Shown: positions 9,042 through 19,186, counted from the stretch's first letter. The stretch: 45,095 bases of DNA from Pseudomonadota bacterium (GCA_022560735.1 JADFSO010000023.1:1-45095), one strand, 5' to 3'. Program-made: numbers and translations. The notes: generated from the sequence alone by a model not told the origin.

Positions 9042-9310
9042 AATGCCATCAGGACTTGTTCGGTGGCGGTCAGTTCCAGGTACAGCGCATCCAGTTGCTG
9101 CTTGCTTTGTGCCCTGATCACGATGGTGACCGCGACAAACTTTCGGTTACTGCTTGGCCGCGAACTGACCGCTCCCGCCGGCAGTGCGCCGACATGACGC
9201 TCGGCGATCTCCGTGACCAGGGCCTCGAAATCATCGGCATACTTGCCCATGACCTTGACCGGGAAATCACAGGGAAACTCGAGTAATGTGTCAGCAGGTT
9301 CTTTTGGCAA
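9038..9310 (-). CDS. ybeD: DUF493 / YbeD family protein
   Basis: Small ACT-like cytoplasmic protein that is commonly linked to lipB in proteobacteria; its molecular role is unproven. The diagnostic stretch [15 protein letters not shown] and the later QLDALYLEL are clear. An ATG at 9376 would give 112 residues, but the extra part lies inside the dat gene and matches nothing typical. A TTG at 9310 gives [12 protein letters not shown] and 90 residues, close to the family length (about 87-90), so I chose it. With that start it overlaps the 3' end of dat by 20 bases. No strong ribosome site is visible, suggesting coupling to dat. Confidence 0.82.
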   Translation of the reverse strand: MPKEPADTLLEFPCDFPVKVMGKYADDFEALVTEIAERHVGALPAGAVSSRPSSNRKFVAVTIVIRAQSKQQLDALYLELTATEQVLMAL

Positions 9311-10139
9311 TTTGAAAAGCCCGGTAAACTTTTTTCCACACCGGTCCCGGCAATCCATCGCCGACCGCCCGGCCATCCAGCCGGGTCACCGGCAACAGCT
9401 CGCGCAATGCACTGCAAATCCAGACCTCCGCTGCCTGGTATAACTCGGCCTTGCCGATTCCCTGGCTGACCACCGTTATGCCCTGGTCGCGGGCAACATC
9501 GATGACCCGGTCGCGCGTCGTTCCCGGCAACAATGTCGGGGCGTCCTCGGGTGTGCGCAATGTGCCGTCGATCAACGCGAATACACTGCTGGACGCGCCC
9601 TCGGTAATCATCCCGTCTCTTTCGAGTATGGCTTCATCTGCATCCTGATCGGCCGCTTGTTGCCGGAGCAGCACATTGGCCAGCAACGATGTCGCCTTGA
9701 TGTCGCAGCGCCCCCAGCGAAAATCCGCGCAGATTGTCGCCGATAGCCCGCTTTCCATCGCCTTTTCCGATGGCGCCGGGAAGTCCTGCGTCATCGCAAA
9801 AACGGTTGCCTCCATGGCCGCCGGAATCAGGTGATTTCTTTCCTTTGGCGCACCGCGGCTGACCTGGATATAAATCGCCATGTCGCCGCCGCCATTTTGT
9901 TCGATCAGCCGTGCAACCAGGTTGGCAAAATCGAAAGCGCAGCGCATATGCACGGCGGCCAGGCTGTTGGCCAGCCGTTGCAGGTGTGAATCGAGGACGA
10001 ACGGCTGGCCATCGTAAACCGGAATGACTTCGTACACGCCGTCGCCGAACAGGAAACTTCGGTCGAGCACCGATACCTTCGCATCGGCCAGCGGCAGCAT
10101 CTCGCCATTGAGAAAACACAGCCGATGTCGATCGCTCAT
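9291..10139 (-). CDS. dat: Class IV aminotransferase, probably D-amino-acid aminotransferase
   Basis: PLP enzyme of the fold-type IV (DAAT/BCAT/ADC lyase) group. The N-terminal FLNGEMLPLADAKVSVLDRS and FLFGDGVYEVIPVYDG follow the D-amino-acid aminotransferase pattern. The PLP lysine is about Lys148 in CDIKATSLLANVL, very like the DAAT active site. Such an enzyme interconverts D-alanine and D-glutamate with their keto acids. The ATG at 10139 gives 282 residues, the usual length; a TTG at 10154 is possible but less likely. It sits between dacA (which releases D-alanine) and ybeD in the wall block. Branched-chain aminotransferase or aminodeoxychorismate lyase are less likely alternatives. Confidence 0.83.
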   Translation of the reverse strand: MSDRHRLCFLNGEMLPLADAKVSVLDRSFLFGDGVYEVIPVYDGQPFVLDSHLQRLANSLAAVHMRCAFDFANLVARLIEQNGGGDMAIYIQVSRGAPKERNHLIPAAMEATVFAMTQDFPAPSEKAMESGLSATICADFRWGRCDIKATSLLANVLLRQQAADQDADEAILERDGMITEGASSSVFALIDGTLRTPEDAPTLLPGTTRDRVIDVARDQGITVVSQGIGKAELYQAAEVWICSALRELLPVTRLDGRAVGDGLPGPVWKKVYRAFQIAKRTC

Positions 10140-10154
10140 TGCCTGCGCCGCCAA

Positions 10155-11300
10155 TCAGTCGAACCAAAGCCTGATTTCATCGATGGCGCGATCGAAAAAA
10201 CCACCCAGGGGGATATCGGCCAGCGGGTACAGGGCTTGTTGCGCGATCAACTGCTCATCCAGCGAGATTCGTATTTCGCCGATTGCCTGTTCGGTACTCA
10301 GCGGAGCCAGGATTTGCGGCGGCAGGTCGATTTCCGCTCGCAGGTCGTCATAGCGGCCCCTCGGGATGGTGATAAAAAGCCCCTGCTTTACGCCCAGGCC
10401 GGTTCTTTCGCGGGTCCCCTTCCAGACCCTGATGTCGTTGACGCTTTGCCCGGCGGCATACAATTCGTGAGTTTCGAAAAAGCGAAAGCCATAGTTGAGC
10501 AGCGCCTGGCTGGCATCGCTGCGCGCCCTTGAACTGGGTGTACCCATAACCACCGATATCAACCGCATCGGGCCGCGGCTTGCCGACGATACCAGGCAAT
10601 AGCCGGCCGATTCGGTATGCCCGGTCTTGATGCCGTCAACCGTGGCATCCTGCCACAGCAGGGCATTCCTGTTGCGCTGGGTAATGCCGTTGTAGGTGTA
10701 TTCTTTTTGCGCATACCAGCGGTAATAATCCGGGAATCGTTCGATCAGCGCGCGGGCCAGGATCGCGATGTCGCGTGGCGAGGTGTAGTGGTCCTTCGCC
10801 GGCAAGCCGGTGCTGTTCTGGAAGCTGGAATTGACCATGCCGAGTTGTACCGCGTACTGGTTCATCATTTCGGCAAAAGTTTCTTCGCTGCCGGCAACGA
10901 ATTCGGCCAGCGCCACGCTCGCGTCGTTCCCCGACTGCACGATCATCCCCTGCAACAGTTCCTCGACCGAAACCTGGCTGTTTACCTCGATAAACATCCG
11001 CGAGCCAGGCGTGCGCCAGGCTTTCTCGCTGATCTGTACTTTGTCATCCAGCGAAATGTTGCCATTTGCCAGCTCATTGAAAACCGCAAACGCGGTCATT
11101 AACTTGGTGATGCTGGCTGGCTCGATATGCCGGTTCGGATTTTTTTCACCAACCACGAACCCGGTATGCGCCTCCATCAGTATCCACGCCGTCGCGTTGA
11201 TCGCCGGCGGCGCGGGGATCGGTGTGTCTTGCGCTGCGAGCGGCATGGCGATCAGCGCCAACAGAACGAATGGCAGGAGTCCTGGTGATTTTCTGGTCAT
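10155..11300 (-). CDS. dacA: D-alanyl-D-alanine carboxypeptidase, PBP5/6 family
   Basis: Low-molecular-mass penicillin-binding protein that trims the terminal D-alanine from peptidoglycan pentapeptides at the periplasmic membrane face. The three active-site motifs are complete: S63-I-T-K66, S123-G-N125 and K225-T-G227. A signal peptide ends around LAAQD, and an amphipathic anchor-like C-terminus (FFDRAIDEIRLWF) is present. The open frame reaches 11489, but the ATG at 11300 follows GGAAAGAACC and starts the signal peptide MTRKSPGLLPF, so it is the start. 381 residues. It lies downstream of rlpA, as in most gammaproteobacteria; dacC would be an equally valid symbol. Confidence 0.95.
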   Translation of the reverse strand: MTRKSPGLLPFVLLALIAMPLAAQDTPIPAPPAINATAWILMEAHTGFVVGEKNPNRHIEPASITKLMTAFAVFNELANGNISLDDKVQISEKAWRTPGSRMFIEVNSQVSVEELLQGMIVQSGNDASVALAEFVAGSEETFAEMMNQYAVQLGMVNSSFQNSTGLPAKDHYTSPRDIAILARALIERFPDYYRWYAQKEYTYNGITQRNRNALLWQDATVDGIKTGHTESAGYCLVSSASRGPMRLISVVMGTPSSRARSDASQALLNYGFRFFETHELYAAGQSVNDIRVWKGTRERTGLGVKQGLFITIPRGRYDDLRAEIDLPPQILAPLSTEQAIGEIRISLDEQLIAQQALYPLADIPLGGFFDRAIDEIRLWFD

Positions 11301-11376
11301 GGTTCTTTCCTGGAAACAGTGCTTGGCTGGTGAAAAAATGAATTGTAATTCGGCTGCAGCGGAGTTGACAGCTTTG

Positions 11377-11405
11377 CCGGCGGCCCGGGCATAAAAAACC
11401 GCCGG
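11377..11405. other. Hairpin between rlpA and dacA
   Basis: A 7-base perfect stem (CCGGCGG at 11377-11383 with CCGCCGG at 11399-11405, + strand) closes a 15-base loop that contains a run of A (T on the transcribed sense). It lies immediately after the rlpA stop. No T-tract follows the stem in the minus direction, so I do not call it a terminator. It may be a processing or pausing element. Confidence 0.4.
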
Positions 11406-11406
11406 G

Positions 11407-12249
11407 CTATTCGGTCGCCAGGTAGGCGTCGCTGACGCCGAGCTCGCCAACCCGCTCAACGGTGGCATCGAATTCTTCGACACTCGCAACCGGGCCTATG
11501 CGGACGCGGTATATGCGCCGGCCGTTGACGCGATCCTTGCGGATGACCACATTCTTTACATCGGCGTCGATCAGCATGGATCGCAGGCGGGTTGCGTTGC
11601 CGCGGTCGGCAAACGCGCCAACCTGTACATAAAGGGTGCCGGGGACCATGGCTGGCCGGCGGCCGCCTTGTTTCCGGCGCTGGGATCTTGGGCCAACGAC
11701 CTCGACTTCGACAAAACTGGTTCCGTTCCTGATCATATCCAGCTCCACGGCGGCGCCATAGGAAAGATCGATCAGGCGGTTGGCTACGAAGGGTCCGCGA
11801 TCGTTGATGCGAACGATGACACTGCGGCCATTTTCCAGGTTGGTTACCCGCGCATACGCCGGCAACGGCAGCGTTTTGTGCGCGGCGCTTGCCGCGTACA
11901 TGTCGTATCGCTCGCCGTTCGCCGTTTGGCGGCCATGGAATTTTTTTCCATACCAGGACGCCACGCCCCTTTCCCGGTAACCGCTTGCGTCATCCAGCAC
12001 GTGATAGCGTTTGCCACGGACTTCATAGAATGGCGGGTTGCCGCTGGCGCTCCTGGGCTCCGCTTTTGGAATGACTACCCGAATCTGCCCTGGCGCCACT
12101 GGCGTGGACGGCGCGCTGTCTTTGCGGCCCGCACACGCGGACAGGGCCGGCAACAAGACGGCGATAGCCAATAATGTCGGGACCTTATTCAGAATCTGCC
12201 GGCTGTCGTTTATTGATTTCGCTGGCCAGCTGGAATACTGCCATCGCAT
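11407..12249 (-). CDS. rlpA: RlpA family septal-ring lytic transglycosylase-type lipoprotein
   Basis: RlpA proteins are outer-membrane lipoproteins that act on stem-peptide-free (denuded) glycan. The order here is a lipoprotein signal with lipobox LSAC, a double-psi beta-barrel (GVASWYGKKFHGRQTANGE to NDRGPF and LIDLSYGAA) and a C-terminal SPOR domain (TLYVQVGAFADR to YRVRIGPV) that binds denuded glycan. The start is uncertain. The ATG at 12249 gives 280 residues and a long pre-lipobox region overlapping the end of mltB by 65 bases. A CTG near 12199 would give a classic short signal (NKVPTLLAIAVLLPALSAC) coupled to the mltB stop. Confidence 0.9.
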   Translation of the reverse strand: MRWQYSSWPAKSINDSRQILNKVPTLLAIAVLLPALSACAGRKDSAPSTPVAPGQIRVVIPKAEPRSASGNPPFYEVRGKRYHVLDDASGYRERGVASWYGKKFHGRQTANGERYDMYAASAAHKTLPLPAYARVTNLENGRSVIVRINDRGPFVANRLIDLSYGAAVELDMIRNGTSFVEVEVVGPRSQRRKQGGRRPAMVPGTLYVQVGAFADRGNATRLRSMLIDADVKNVVIRKDRVNGRRIYRVRIGPVASVEEFDATVERVGELGVSDAYLATE

Positions 12250-13216
12250 ACATCCGACTGCGGTTGTAACCGGTAATCGCGTGGAAGTTGGCAAACCCGA
12301 CCCAGAAAACCGGCCCATTTTCGCTTTCCAGCTGGATCAGGACGGCCGGCGTATCGTCATCCATTCGCCCGCTGTCGAAACACACGCCCTGTGCGCGTAG
12401 CCGGCCCACGCTGGTGTCCAGGCCCAGCGCTTGCCCGGGCGCCGCGGCCACCAGCTCTGCCGGGACTTTCGCCGGCACGGCAATGGTCGCCTCACTTTTC
12501 CAGCCGTGATGTACCAGGTAATGACCGACACTGGCGGTGACATCGGCGATGTTCTCCCAGATGTCTTTCCTGCCGTCGCCATCGCCATCCTCGGCATAGG
12601 CCAGGTAACTGCTGGGCATGAACTGCGGCATACCCATGGCGCCCGCATAGGACCCGACCGGGGTGAGCGGGTCGATGCCCTGTGCGCGGGCCAACTCGAA
12701 GAATCTGGCCAGTTCCCGTCTAAAGAATTTTTGCCGCGGCGGGTAATCGAAAGCCAGTGTACTGAGCGCGTCGATGATCCTGTTCTTGCCCGGACGGTCG
12801 CCATAATAGGTTTCCACACCGATGATCGCGGCGATAATTTCCGCTTCGACGCCGGAAGTTTCTGCTGCGGACAGGATGGCTGCCAGGTTGTTTCGGTAAA
12901 ACTCCTGGCCGCGTCTTATGCGTTCACCGGTCAGGAATATCTGCCGGTATTCATGCCACGGTTTCACTTTTTCTGCTGGCTGGCTGATCAGTTCGATGAT
13001 TCCCGGTTTGGATTCCGCCTGGCTCAGCCAGCCTTCCAGTTGTTCGTTATCAAAGCCATAGTCACGCCGCATTTCCTGGATAAATGCGCGTATGTCCGCT
13101 CTTTCGATGTCGATGGCGTTGGCTGGCGCAACCAGCACCAGCAAGAAAATAAAAATCAAAAAACGAAAACTGATGTTGTCAGGTCTGGTGAGCGTTGCAA
13201 AAAATGGTCGGGTCAC
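12185..13216 (-). CDS. mltB: Membrane-bound lytic murein transglycosylase B
   Basis: MltB cleaves the MurNAc-GlcNAc bond of peptidoglycan to form 1,6-anhydroMurNAc, the material recycled by enzymes such as AmgK/MurU. The catalytic glutamate is E135 in IIGVETYYGD, and the family blocks LDTSVGRLRAQG and FYVGF-like FWVGFANFHAI are present. The frame is open far upstream into rodA, but the GTG at 13216 overlaps the rodA stop (GTGA) and gives a good signal region (FRFLIFIFLLVLVAPANA), so it is the start; 343 residues. No lipobox cysteine is visible, so it may be soluble or signal-anchored rather than a lipoprotein. Confidence 0.92.
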   Translation of the reverse strand: MTRPFFATLTRPDNISFRFLIFIFLLVLVAPANAIDIERADIRAFIQEMRRDYGFDNEQLEGWLSQAESKPGIIELISQPAEKVKPWHEYRQIFLTGERIRRGQEFYRNNLAAILSAAETSGVEAEIIAAIIGVETYYGDRPGKNRIIDALSTLAFDYPPRQKFFRRELARFFELARAQGIDPLTPVGSYAGAMGMPQFMPSSYLAYAEDGDGDGRKDIWENIADVTASVGHYLVHHGWKSEATIAVPAKVPAELVAAAPGQALGLDTSVGRLRAQGVCFDSGRMDDDTPAVLIQLESENGPVFWVGFANFHAITGYNRSRMYAMAVFQLASEINKRQPADSE

Positions 13217-14349
13217 GTTGGCAGCAGTTTTCGATGTGACTGGAAAGACATCAGCATACCGAAACCCACCATGAGGGTCACCATCGAGGTTCCGCCATAG
13301 CTCACCAGGGGCAATGGGATTCCGACGACGGGTAACAGTCCCGTGACCATGCCGACATTGACGAAAACATAGATAAAGAAGGTCAGGCTGATCGACCCGG
13401 CGAGCAGCCGGCAATAGGTGTCCTGCCCGTTTACGGCGATGTACAAGCCGCGGCTGACCACAAAAAGATAAGCGATCAGCATCGACAACAAGCCAAGCAG
13501 ACCGAATTCCTCGCCGAGCACGGCGAAAATGAAATCCGTCGATCGTTCGGGTAAAAACTCCAGGTGGGCCTGTGACCCGTTTAGCCAGCCTTTGCCAAAT
13601 ACGCCGCCGGACCCGATCGCGATTTTTGACTGGATAATGTGATACCCGGAGCCGAGCGGGTCGGTTTCCGGGTTGAGAAAAGTCAGTACGCGTTGCTTCT
13701 GATAATCCAGCATGAAATGCCAAAGTACCGGCAGTGCGCCCATCGCGAGTCCGCCGGCCAGCAGGATGAAGCGGACCGACAAACCGGCGAGCATGACCAG
13801 CAGGATGCCCGACGCACAGATCAGTAAGGCGGTGCCGAGATCGGGTTGCGTGGCAATCAGGATCGTCGGCAGCATAATGATCACCAACAGCTTTAACAGG
13901 TCCCTGGCGTCTGGCGGCAGGCGCCGGCTATGCAAGACCCACGCGGCCATCATCGGCACCGCGAGTTTCATGATTTCCGCCGGCTGAAAGCGAAACAGTC
14001 CGAGATCGAGCCAGCGCTGCGCTCCTTTACCGCTGGCGCCGGTTACCAGTACCAGGATCAGCATCAGCATGCCGGCCAGGTACAACCATGGCGACCACAT
14101 ACGCAGGTATTTTGGCGGTATCTGGGCCACCACCAGCAAGGCGGCGAGGGCAACGCCGATCCTGAGCAATTGGCGTAACACCAGGTCGACTTGCTGGCCG
14201 CCCGCGCTGTACAGCACGAACAGACCGGCGCCGGCCAGCAACAGCAAGGCGATCAGCATTGGGCCATCGATACATAGCTTGCGCAGGAGACGCCCCGCAA
14301 AACTCAGCGCGCGGTTGGGTCTGAATTGTTCGGCTTCCGAAAATATCAC
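13213..14349 (-). CDS. rodA: Peptidoglycan glycosyltransferase RodA (SEDS family)
   Basis: RodA polymerises lipid II during side-wall growth and works with PBP2 (MrdA) in the elongasome. 378 residues form about ten hydrophobic membrane segments with the SEDS signatures: SSYGG-like PLVSYGGTSM near the C-terminus and QKQRVLTFLNPETDP with GWLNGSQAHLEFLPE in the large loop. The start is a GTG at 14349 overlapping the mrdA stop (GTGA). The stop overlaps mltB. Confidence 0.96.
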   Translation of the reverse strand: MIFSEAEQFRPNRALSFAGRLLRKLCIDGPMLIALLLLAGAGLFVLYSAGGQQVDLVLRQLLRIGVALAALLVVAQIPPKYLRMWSPWLYLAGMLMLILVLVTGASGKGAQRWLDLGLFRFQPAEIMKLAVPMMAAWVLHSRRLPPDARDLLKLLVIIMLPTILIATQPDLGTALLICASGILLVMLAGLSVRFILLAGGLAMGALPVLWHFMLDYQKQRVLTFLNPETDPLGSGYHIIQSKIAIGSGGVFGKGWLNGSQAHLEFLPERSTDFIFAVLGEEFGLLGLLSMLIAYLFVVSRGLYIAVNGQDTYCRLLAGSISLTFFIYVFVNVGMVTGLLPVVGIPLPLVSYGGTSMVTLMVGFGMLMSFQSHRKLLPT

Positions 14350-16238
14350 TGGCGGTGCTCCTCGAACCAGGCATCGAACACCCGCCGGACCACCGGCCCG
14401 GCGGCTCTGCCGCCGCTGCCGCCGTTTTCGACCAGCACAGAAATGGCGATTTGCGGGTTCTCCATGGGCGCGAAGGCCACGAACAGCGCGTGATCGCGCA
14501 GGCGTTCGTCGATTTCCTCCTCATCGTATTCTTCATCCTGGCCAACGCTGAATACCTGTGCGGAACCGGATTTGCCGGCCATTTTGTACCCAGCGCCCAG
14601 CGCCACCGCCCAACCGGTGCCGCGCGGCGTGTTCATCACCGCCCCCATGGCCCGGTGTATATCGTCCCAGTACCGGTCGTCTGCCAGTTCCACCGGCGCC
14701 AGTTCCTGCGGTGGAATTTCGGTTATCTGGCCGCTCAGCGGATCGCGAAAAGCGGTAACCAGCCTGGGTTTGAACCGCTTGCCCCGGGTCGCCAGGGTTG
14801 CCGTAAAGTGGGTGAGCTGCAGTGGCGTGACCAGCATATATCCCTGTCCAATACCGGTAATTACCGTCTCGCCGGGAAACCAGATTCGCTCGGAGCGTCT
14901 GTCAAAGGCGCCGCGCTTCCAGTCCCGCGAAGGCAACAGGCCGCTTTTCTCGCCCGGCAGGTCTACCCCGGTGGGTTGGCCAAAACCGAAATCCGCCAGC
15001 ATCGCGTGAATGCGGTCAATGCCCAGTTCCATCGCCAGCATATAGAAAAAAACATCGCAGGATTCGGTGATTGCAGCGTGTAAATTGATCTCGCCGTGAC
15101 CTTCTTTTTTCCAGTCACGGTAACGATGCTCGTTGCCGGGGATGGAATAATAACCCTCGCAAAAAATGCTGTGATCCGGGGTGACCGCGCGGTACTCGAG
15201 GCCGGCCAATGCGATAAAGGGCTTTACAATCGATCCGGGCGGGTAGGTACCGCTCAGCGCTCGATTGAACAGCGGTTTGTCGATATCGTTCTGCAGGGCC
15301 AGGTATTCTTCATTGCTCATGCCCCCGGCGCTGAACCGGTTTGGATCGAAACTGGGCTGGCTGACCAGTGCGAGAATGTCGCCGTTGTTGACATCGATGA
15401 CGACCACGGTACCGCGCCGGCCCGCAAGCGCGGCTTCGGCAACGGCTTGCAGGTGGCTGTCCAGGCTCAGGATCAGGTCGCTGCCCGGCACCGGTTCCTG
15501 GCGATTGCGCAGCAATTCCTCACGTGCTTCGCCCCTGGCATCCATCTCGCGGCCTTGCGCGTTGACCAGTAACTGCCGGTGGCCCGGTTGACCATGCAAG
15601 CGGTCCTCGTACTGGCCCTCGATGCCGATTTTGCCGATGTGGCTGGTTGCCGCATAACGGCTCGTCTCCACCCGTTGCAAATCGGACTCGGACAAGGCGC
15701 CGACATAGCCCAGCACATGCACGGCGGTGGATCCCAGCGGGTAACTTCTGACCAGTGCGGCCTGAATATCGACGCCCGGCAGTTCGTGCCGGTGAACCGA
15801 AAGCCTTGCCAGTTCCTCGTCATTCAGCCGGTAGCGCAACGGCACAGCTTCAAAACTTCTTTTGCCGCGCTTGCGCCGAAAAAATCGCTGTCTTTGCTGC
15901 TCATCGATCAGCTTCAATTCGCTCAGCCGGTCCAGGGTTCCATCGAGATCAGACACCTGTTCCGGTATCAGCACCATCTGGTAGGCCGGCAGATTTTCCG
16001 CCATGACGATGCCGTTGCGGTCGAAGATGATTCCACGGGTCGGCGCCAGCGGCTGAATCCGTATTCGGTTGCCATGCGACAAATCGGCATAGCGTTGATG
16101 TTCGACGACCTGCAGGTTAATCAAACGGCTGATCAGCAGTCCGGTCAACAGGAGCAGGCCGGTGAACGCCCAGAAGATCCGGTTATTGAACAATCGTTGC
16201 TCGGCCCAGGCGTCTTTTAACGGCTCGTGACGCAGCAT
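14346..16238 (-). CDS. mrdA: Penicillin-binding protein 2 (elongation transpeptidase)
   Basis: Class B PBP that crosslinks peptidoglycan in the elongasome with RodA and MreC. One N-terminal membrane segment (about residues 22-42) precedes the pedestal and the transpeptidase domain. Active-site motifs are S336-I-V-K339 (PPGSIVKPF), S393-C-D395 and K556-S-G558. 630 residues, normal for PBP2. It begins three bases after the mreD stop region and overlaps rodA by four bases. Confidence 0.97.
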   Translation of the reverse strand: MLRHEPLKDAWAEQRLFNNRIFWAFTGLLLLTGLLISRLINLQVVEHQRYADLSHGNRIRIQPLAPTRGIIFDRNGIVMAENLPAYQMVLIPEQVSDLDGTLDRLSELKLIDEQQRQRFFRRKRGKRSFEAVPLRYRLNDEELARLSVHRHELPGVDIQAALVRSYPLGSTAVHVLGYVGALSESDLQRVETSRYAATSHIGKIGIEGQYEDRLHGQPGHRQLLVNAQGREMDARGEAREELLRNRQEPVPGSDLILSLDSHLQAVAEAALAGRRGTVVVIDVNNGDILALVSQPSFDPNRFSAGGMSNEEYLALQNDIDKPLFNRALSGTYPPGSIVKPFIALAGLEYRAVTPDHSIFCEGYYSIPGNEHRYRDWKKEGHGEINLHAAITESCDVFFYMLAMELGIDRIHAMLADFGFGQPTGVDLPGEKSGLLPSRDWKRGAFDRRSERIWFPGETVITGIGQGYMLVTPLQLTHFTATLATRGKRFKPRLVTAFRDPLSGQITEIPPQELAPVELADDRYWDDIHRAMGAVMNTPRGTGWAVALGAGYKMAGKSGSAQVFSVGQDEEYDEEEIDERLRDHALFVAFAPMENPQIAISVLVENGGSGGRAAGPVVRRVFDAWFEEHRQ

Positions 16239-16241
16239 GTT

Positions 16242-16727
16242 TTATGCCCGGCGGGCGAGAACCATCGCCCACTTCAGCAAGGCGGCCAGGGGGAGCCACA
16301 ACGCGGTGCTGGACAGGACCGGCAGCCATCTTGCCATCCCCCTGGTGCTGAACCCGGCGACGCCATCGACCCAGAAAAGCAGAAACTCGTAAACCAGGAT
16401 CAGCATCAGGATGGCCAGTGCCTGCTGCCCCTTCGGGAACACGCGAATTCGCAAATGCAGTTTGAGGTTGATAAACGCGATAAACATCAGTGCCAGCGCG
16501 TGCTGACCGAGCAACGTCCCGGTCAGCGTGTCCATGGCGATACCGACCAGCCATGCGCCGAGCAGGCCAAATCGTTCGGGCCGGTGTAGCGTCCAGTATA
16601 GAACCAGTATGGCAAGCCAGGCCGGGCGCCAGGCGTTGATGGCATCGGGCAGGGGCACGATCGTCAGGATCAGTCCGCCGATCAGACTGGCGAAAATAAA
16701 ACCGTCGAATCTGTAAACGGCTCTCAT
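16242..16727 (-). CDS. mreD: Rod-shape-determining protein MreD
   Basis: Small integral membrane partner of MreC in the elongasome. 161 residues with about five hydrophobic segments and the family's LVGIAMDTLTGTLLGQHAL region. The ATG overlaps the mreC stop (ATGA). Confidence 0.93.
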   Translation of the reverse strand: MRAVYRFDGFIFASLIGGLILTIVPLPDAINAWRPAWLAILVLYWTLHRPERFGLLGAWLVGIAMDTLTGTLLGQHALALMFIAFINLKLHLRIRVFPKGQQALAILMLILVYEFLLFWVDGVAGFSTRGMARWLPVLSSTALWLPLAALLKWAMVLARRA

Positions 16728-17575
16728 TGTTCTTGCACGCCGCCTGGCCAGATCAGCAAGAGTTCGCGAACCTTGTCCAGTTCTGCGGCAGGCGTCGCCT
16801 CGACATGGGCAAACGGCCGGCTCGGATCGATCTCGATGTTGTTGACTTCGGCGACCGGATAACCCGCCGGGAATACGCCACCCAGCCCCGAGGTTACCAA
16901 CAGGTCGCCGAGCCTGATGTCGGCGTTGTTGGGCAGGAAGGGCAGATTCAGGGTTTGCGCATCACCGGTTCCAACCGCAATGGTCCTCAGGCCGTTGCGA
17001 TTGACTTCCACCGGCACCGCATGTTCGGGGTCGCTGATCAGCAGTACCTGCGAACTCAGCGGGCCAAGGGCGCTGATCTGGCCGACGATACCGAATGCGT
17101 CGACCACGGCCTGCCCCCGATAGGCCCCCGCGCTGCTGCCTTTGTTGATGGTCAGCAGGCGGCGGTAAGGATTCAGATCGATGGCCATGATCTCCGTAAC
17201 CATCGTGCGATCCGTCATCAAAGCGGCGGTATCCATCAGCGCCCTTAGCCTGGCGTTCTCCGCTTCGATGGCGATCATTTTTTGCACGCTGGCATCGCTG
17301 CGCAGTTGCCGGCGGCGCAGATCCTGGTTTTCCGCCAGCAACCGGCGCCGGCTGGCCAGGCTGGTGGATATCCAGTCGGCGATCGAGAACGGCAGATCGA
17401 CCGCCGCCTGGATCGGGTATACGACGATATTTAGTTTCGAATGTATGTACTGGAGATAATCTTCGCGGCTGTCGAGGACCATCAGCAATATGGAGCAGGC
17501 CAGCAGCAGAAAAAGCCGCGTGCCCAGCGCCGGGCCGCGACCGGGCAATACATCTGTCGGCTTCAATCCTGCCAA
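16724..17575 (-). CDS. mreC: Rod-shape-determining protein MreC
   Basis: Bitopic membrane protein that scaffolds the elongasome and activates PBP2. There is one N-terminal transmembrane helix (LFLLLACSILLMVLDSRED), a coiled-coil region (about residues 70-110) and the beta-rich periplasmic part with VVDAFGIVGQI and DLLVTSGLGGVFPAGYPV. 283 residues. The start used is a TTG at 17575; another TTG at 17566 is equally possible and no strong ribosome site distinguishes them. It lies 39 bases downstream of mreB. Confidence 0.93.
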   Translation of the reverse strand: MAGLKPTDVLPGRGPALGTRLFLLLACSILLMVLDSREDYLQYIHSKLNIVVYPIQAAVDLPFSIADWISTSLASRRRLLAENQDLRRRQLRSDASVQKMIAIEAENARLRALMDTAALMTDRTMVTEIMAIDLNPYRRLLTINKGSSAGAYRGQAVVDAFGIVGQISALGPLSSQVLLISDPEHAVPVEVNRNGLRTIAVGTGDAQTLNLPFLPNNADIRLGDLLVTSGLGGVFPAGYPVAEVNNIEIDPSRPFAHVEATPAAELDKVRELLLIWPGGVQEQ

Positions 17576-17614
17576 GGCCGTGTGCTCACCTCATCACCCG
17601 GCCAGCAGCCGGAT

Positions 17615-18676
<1,062 letters not shown>

Positions 18677-18704
18677 CTAAATGGTGGCTTGAAAACAACG
18701 CGCT

Positions 18705-18733
18705 ACTCTAGCAACGGGTGGCACATTGAGCAA
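18705..18733 (-). promoter_or_regulatory. Candidate sigma-70 promoter for mreB
   Basis: On the minus strand TTGCTC (18728-18733) and TAGAGT (18705-18710) are separated by 17 bases, about 50 bases upstream of the mreB start. Read by eye only; the -10 match is moderate. Confidence 0.4.
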
Positions 18734-18805
18734 GCACAGGTGTATGATTATCCGCTTATTCCCGGCCTTTGCAGGGCCTTTCTGTCGCTATTGGGAGACA
18801 AGCGC

Positions 18806-19093
18806 ATGTCACTGAGCCGCAACGAGATGCATAACATCGCCCATCTCGCTCGCCTTGAATTTGCAGAGGAAGAAGTGGCTGCGTTGGCAGACGATTTGTC
18901 GCGCATCATCGATTTTGTCGAGCAGCTGAGTCAGGCGAACACGGACGATGTGCTGCCGATGGCCCACCCGCTGGAGATGGTGCAAAGACTCCGGGCGGAC
19001 GAAGTGACCGAAACGGACCAGCACCGGAAGTTTCAACAAAATGCAGCCAGTGTGGAAGAGGACCTGTACCTGGTGCCAAAGGTGCTTGAATAG
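18806..19093 (+). CDS. gatC: Asp/Glu-tRNA amidotransferase subunit C
   Basis: Small subunit that wraps around and stabilises GatA-GatB in the amidotransferase that converts misacylated Glu-tRNA(Gln) and/or Asp-tRNA(Asn). 95 residues from MSLSRNEMHNIAHLARLEF, with the typical DDLSRIIDFVEQLSQ helix and the RADEVTE and DLYLVPKVLE end. The frame is open to 18689, but the ATG at 18806 has GGGAGA with 7-base spacing, fixing the start. First gene of gatCAB. Confidence 0.95.
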   Translation: MSLSRNEMHNIAHLARLEFAEEEVAALADDLSRIIDFVEQLSQANTDDVLPMAHPLEMVQRLRADEVTETDQHRKFQQNAASVEEDLYLVPKVLE

Positions 19094-19186
19094 ACTCCCG
19101 GGTCAATAACCACAACACATTTCGCATGGCACGCGCCCGCGGCGGTTGCCGGGCCCCGATATCGAATTTTAGTTTTTTGGTGAATC

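Noticed and set aside
11301..11489. N-terminal extension of dacA to 11489
   Set aside because: It reads across the rlpA-dacA gap and rlpA sequence; the ATG at 11300 has a ribosome site and starts the signal peptide.
19094..19186. Terminator or small gene between gatC and gatA
   Set aside because: Only a weak GC-rich stem without a T-tract and a frame without ribosome site; the subunits are expected to be co-transcribed.
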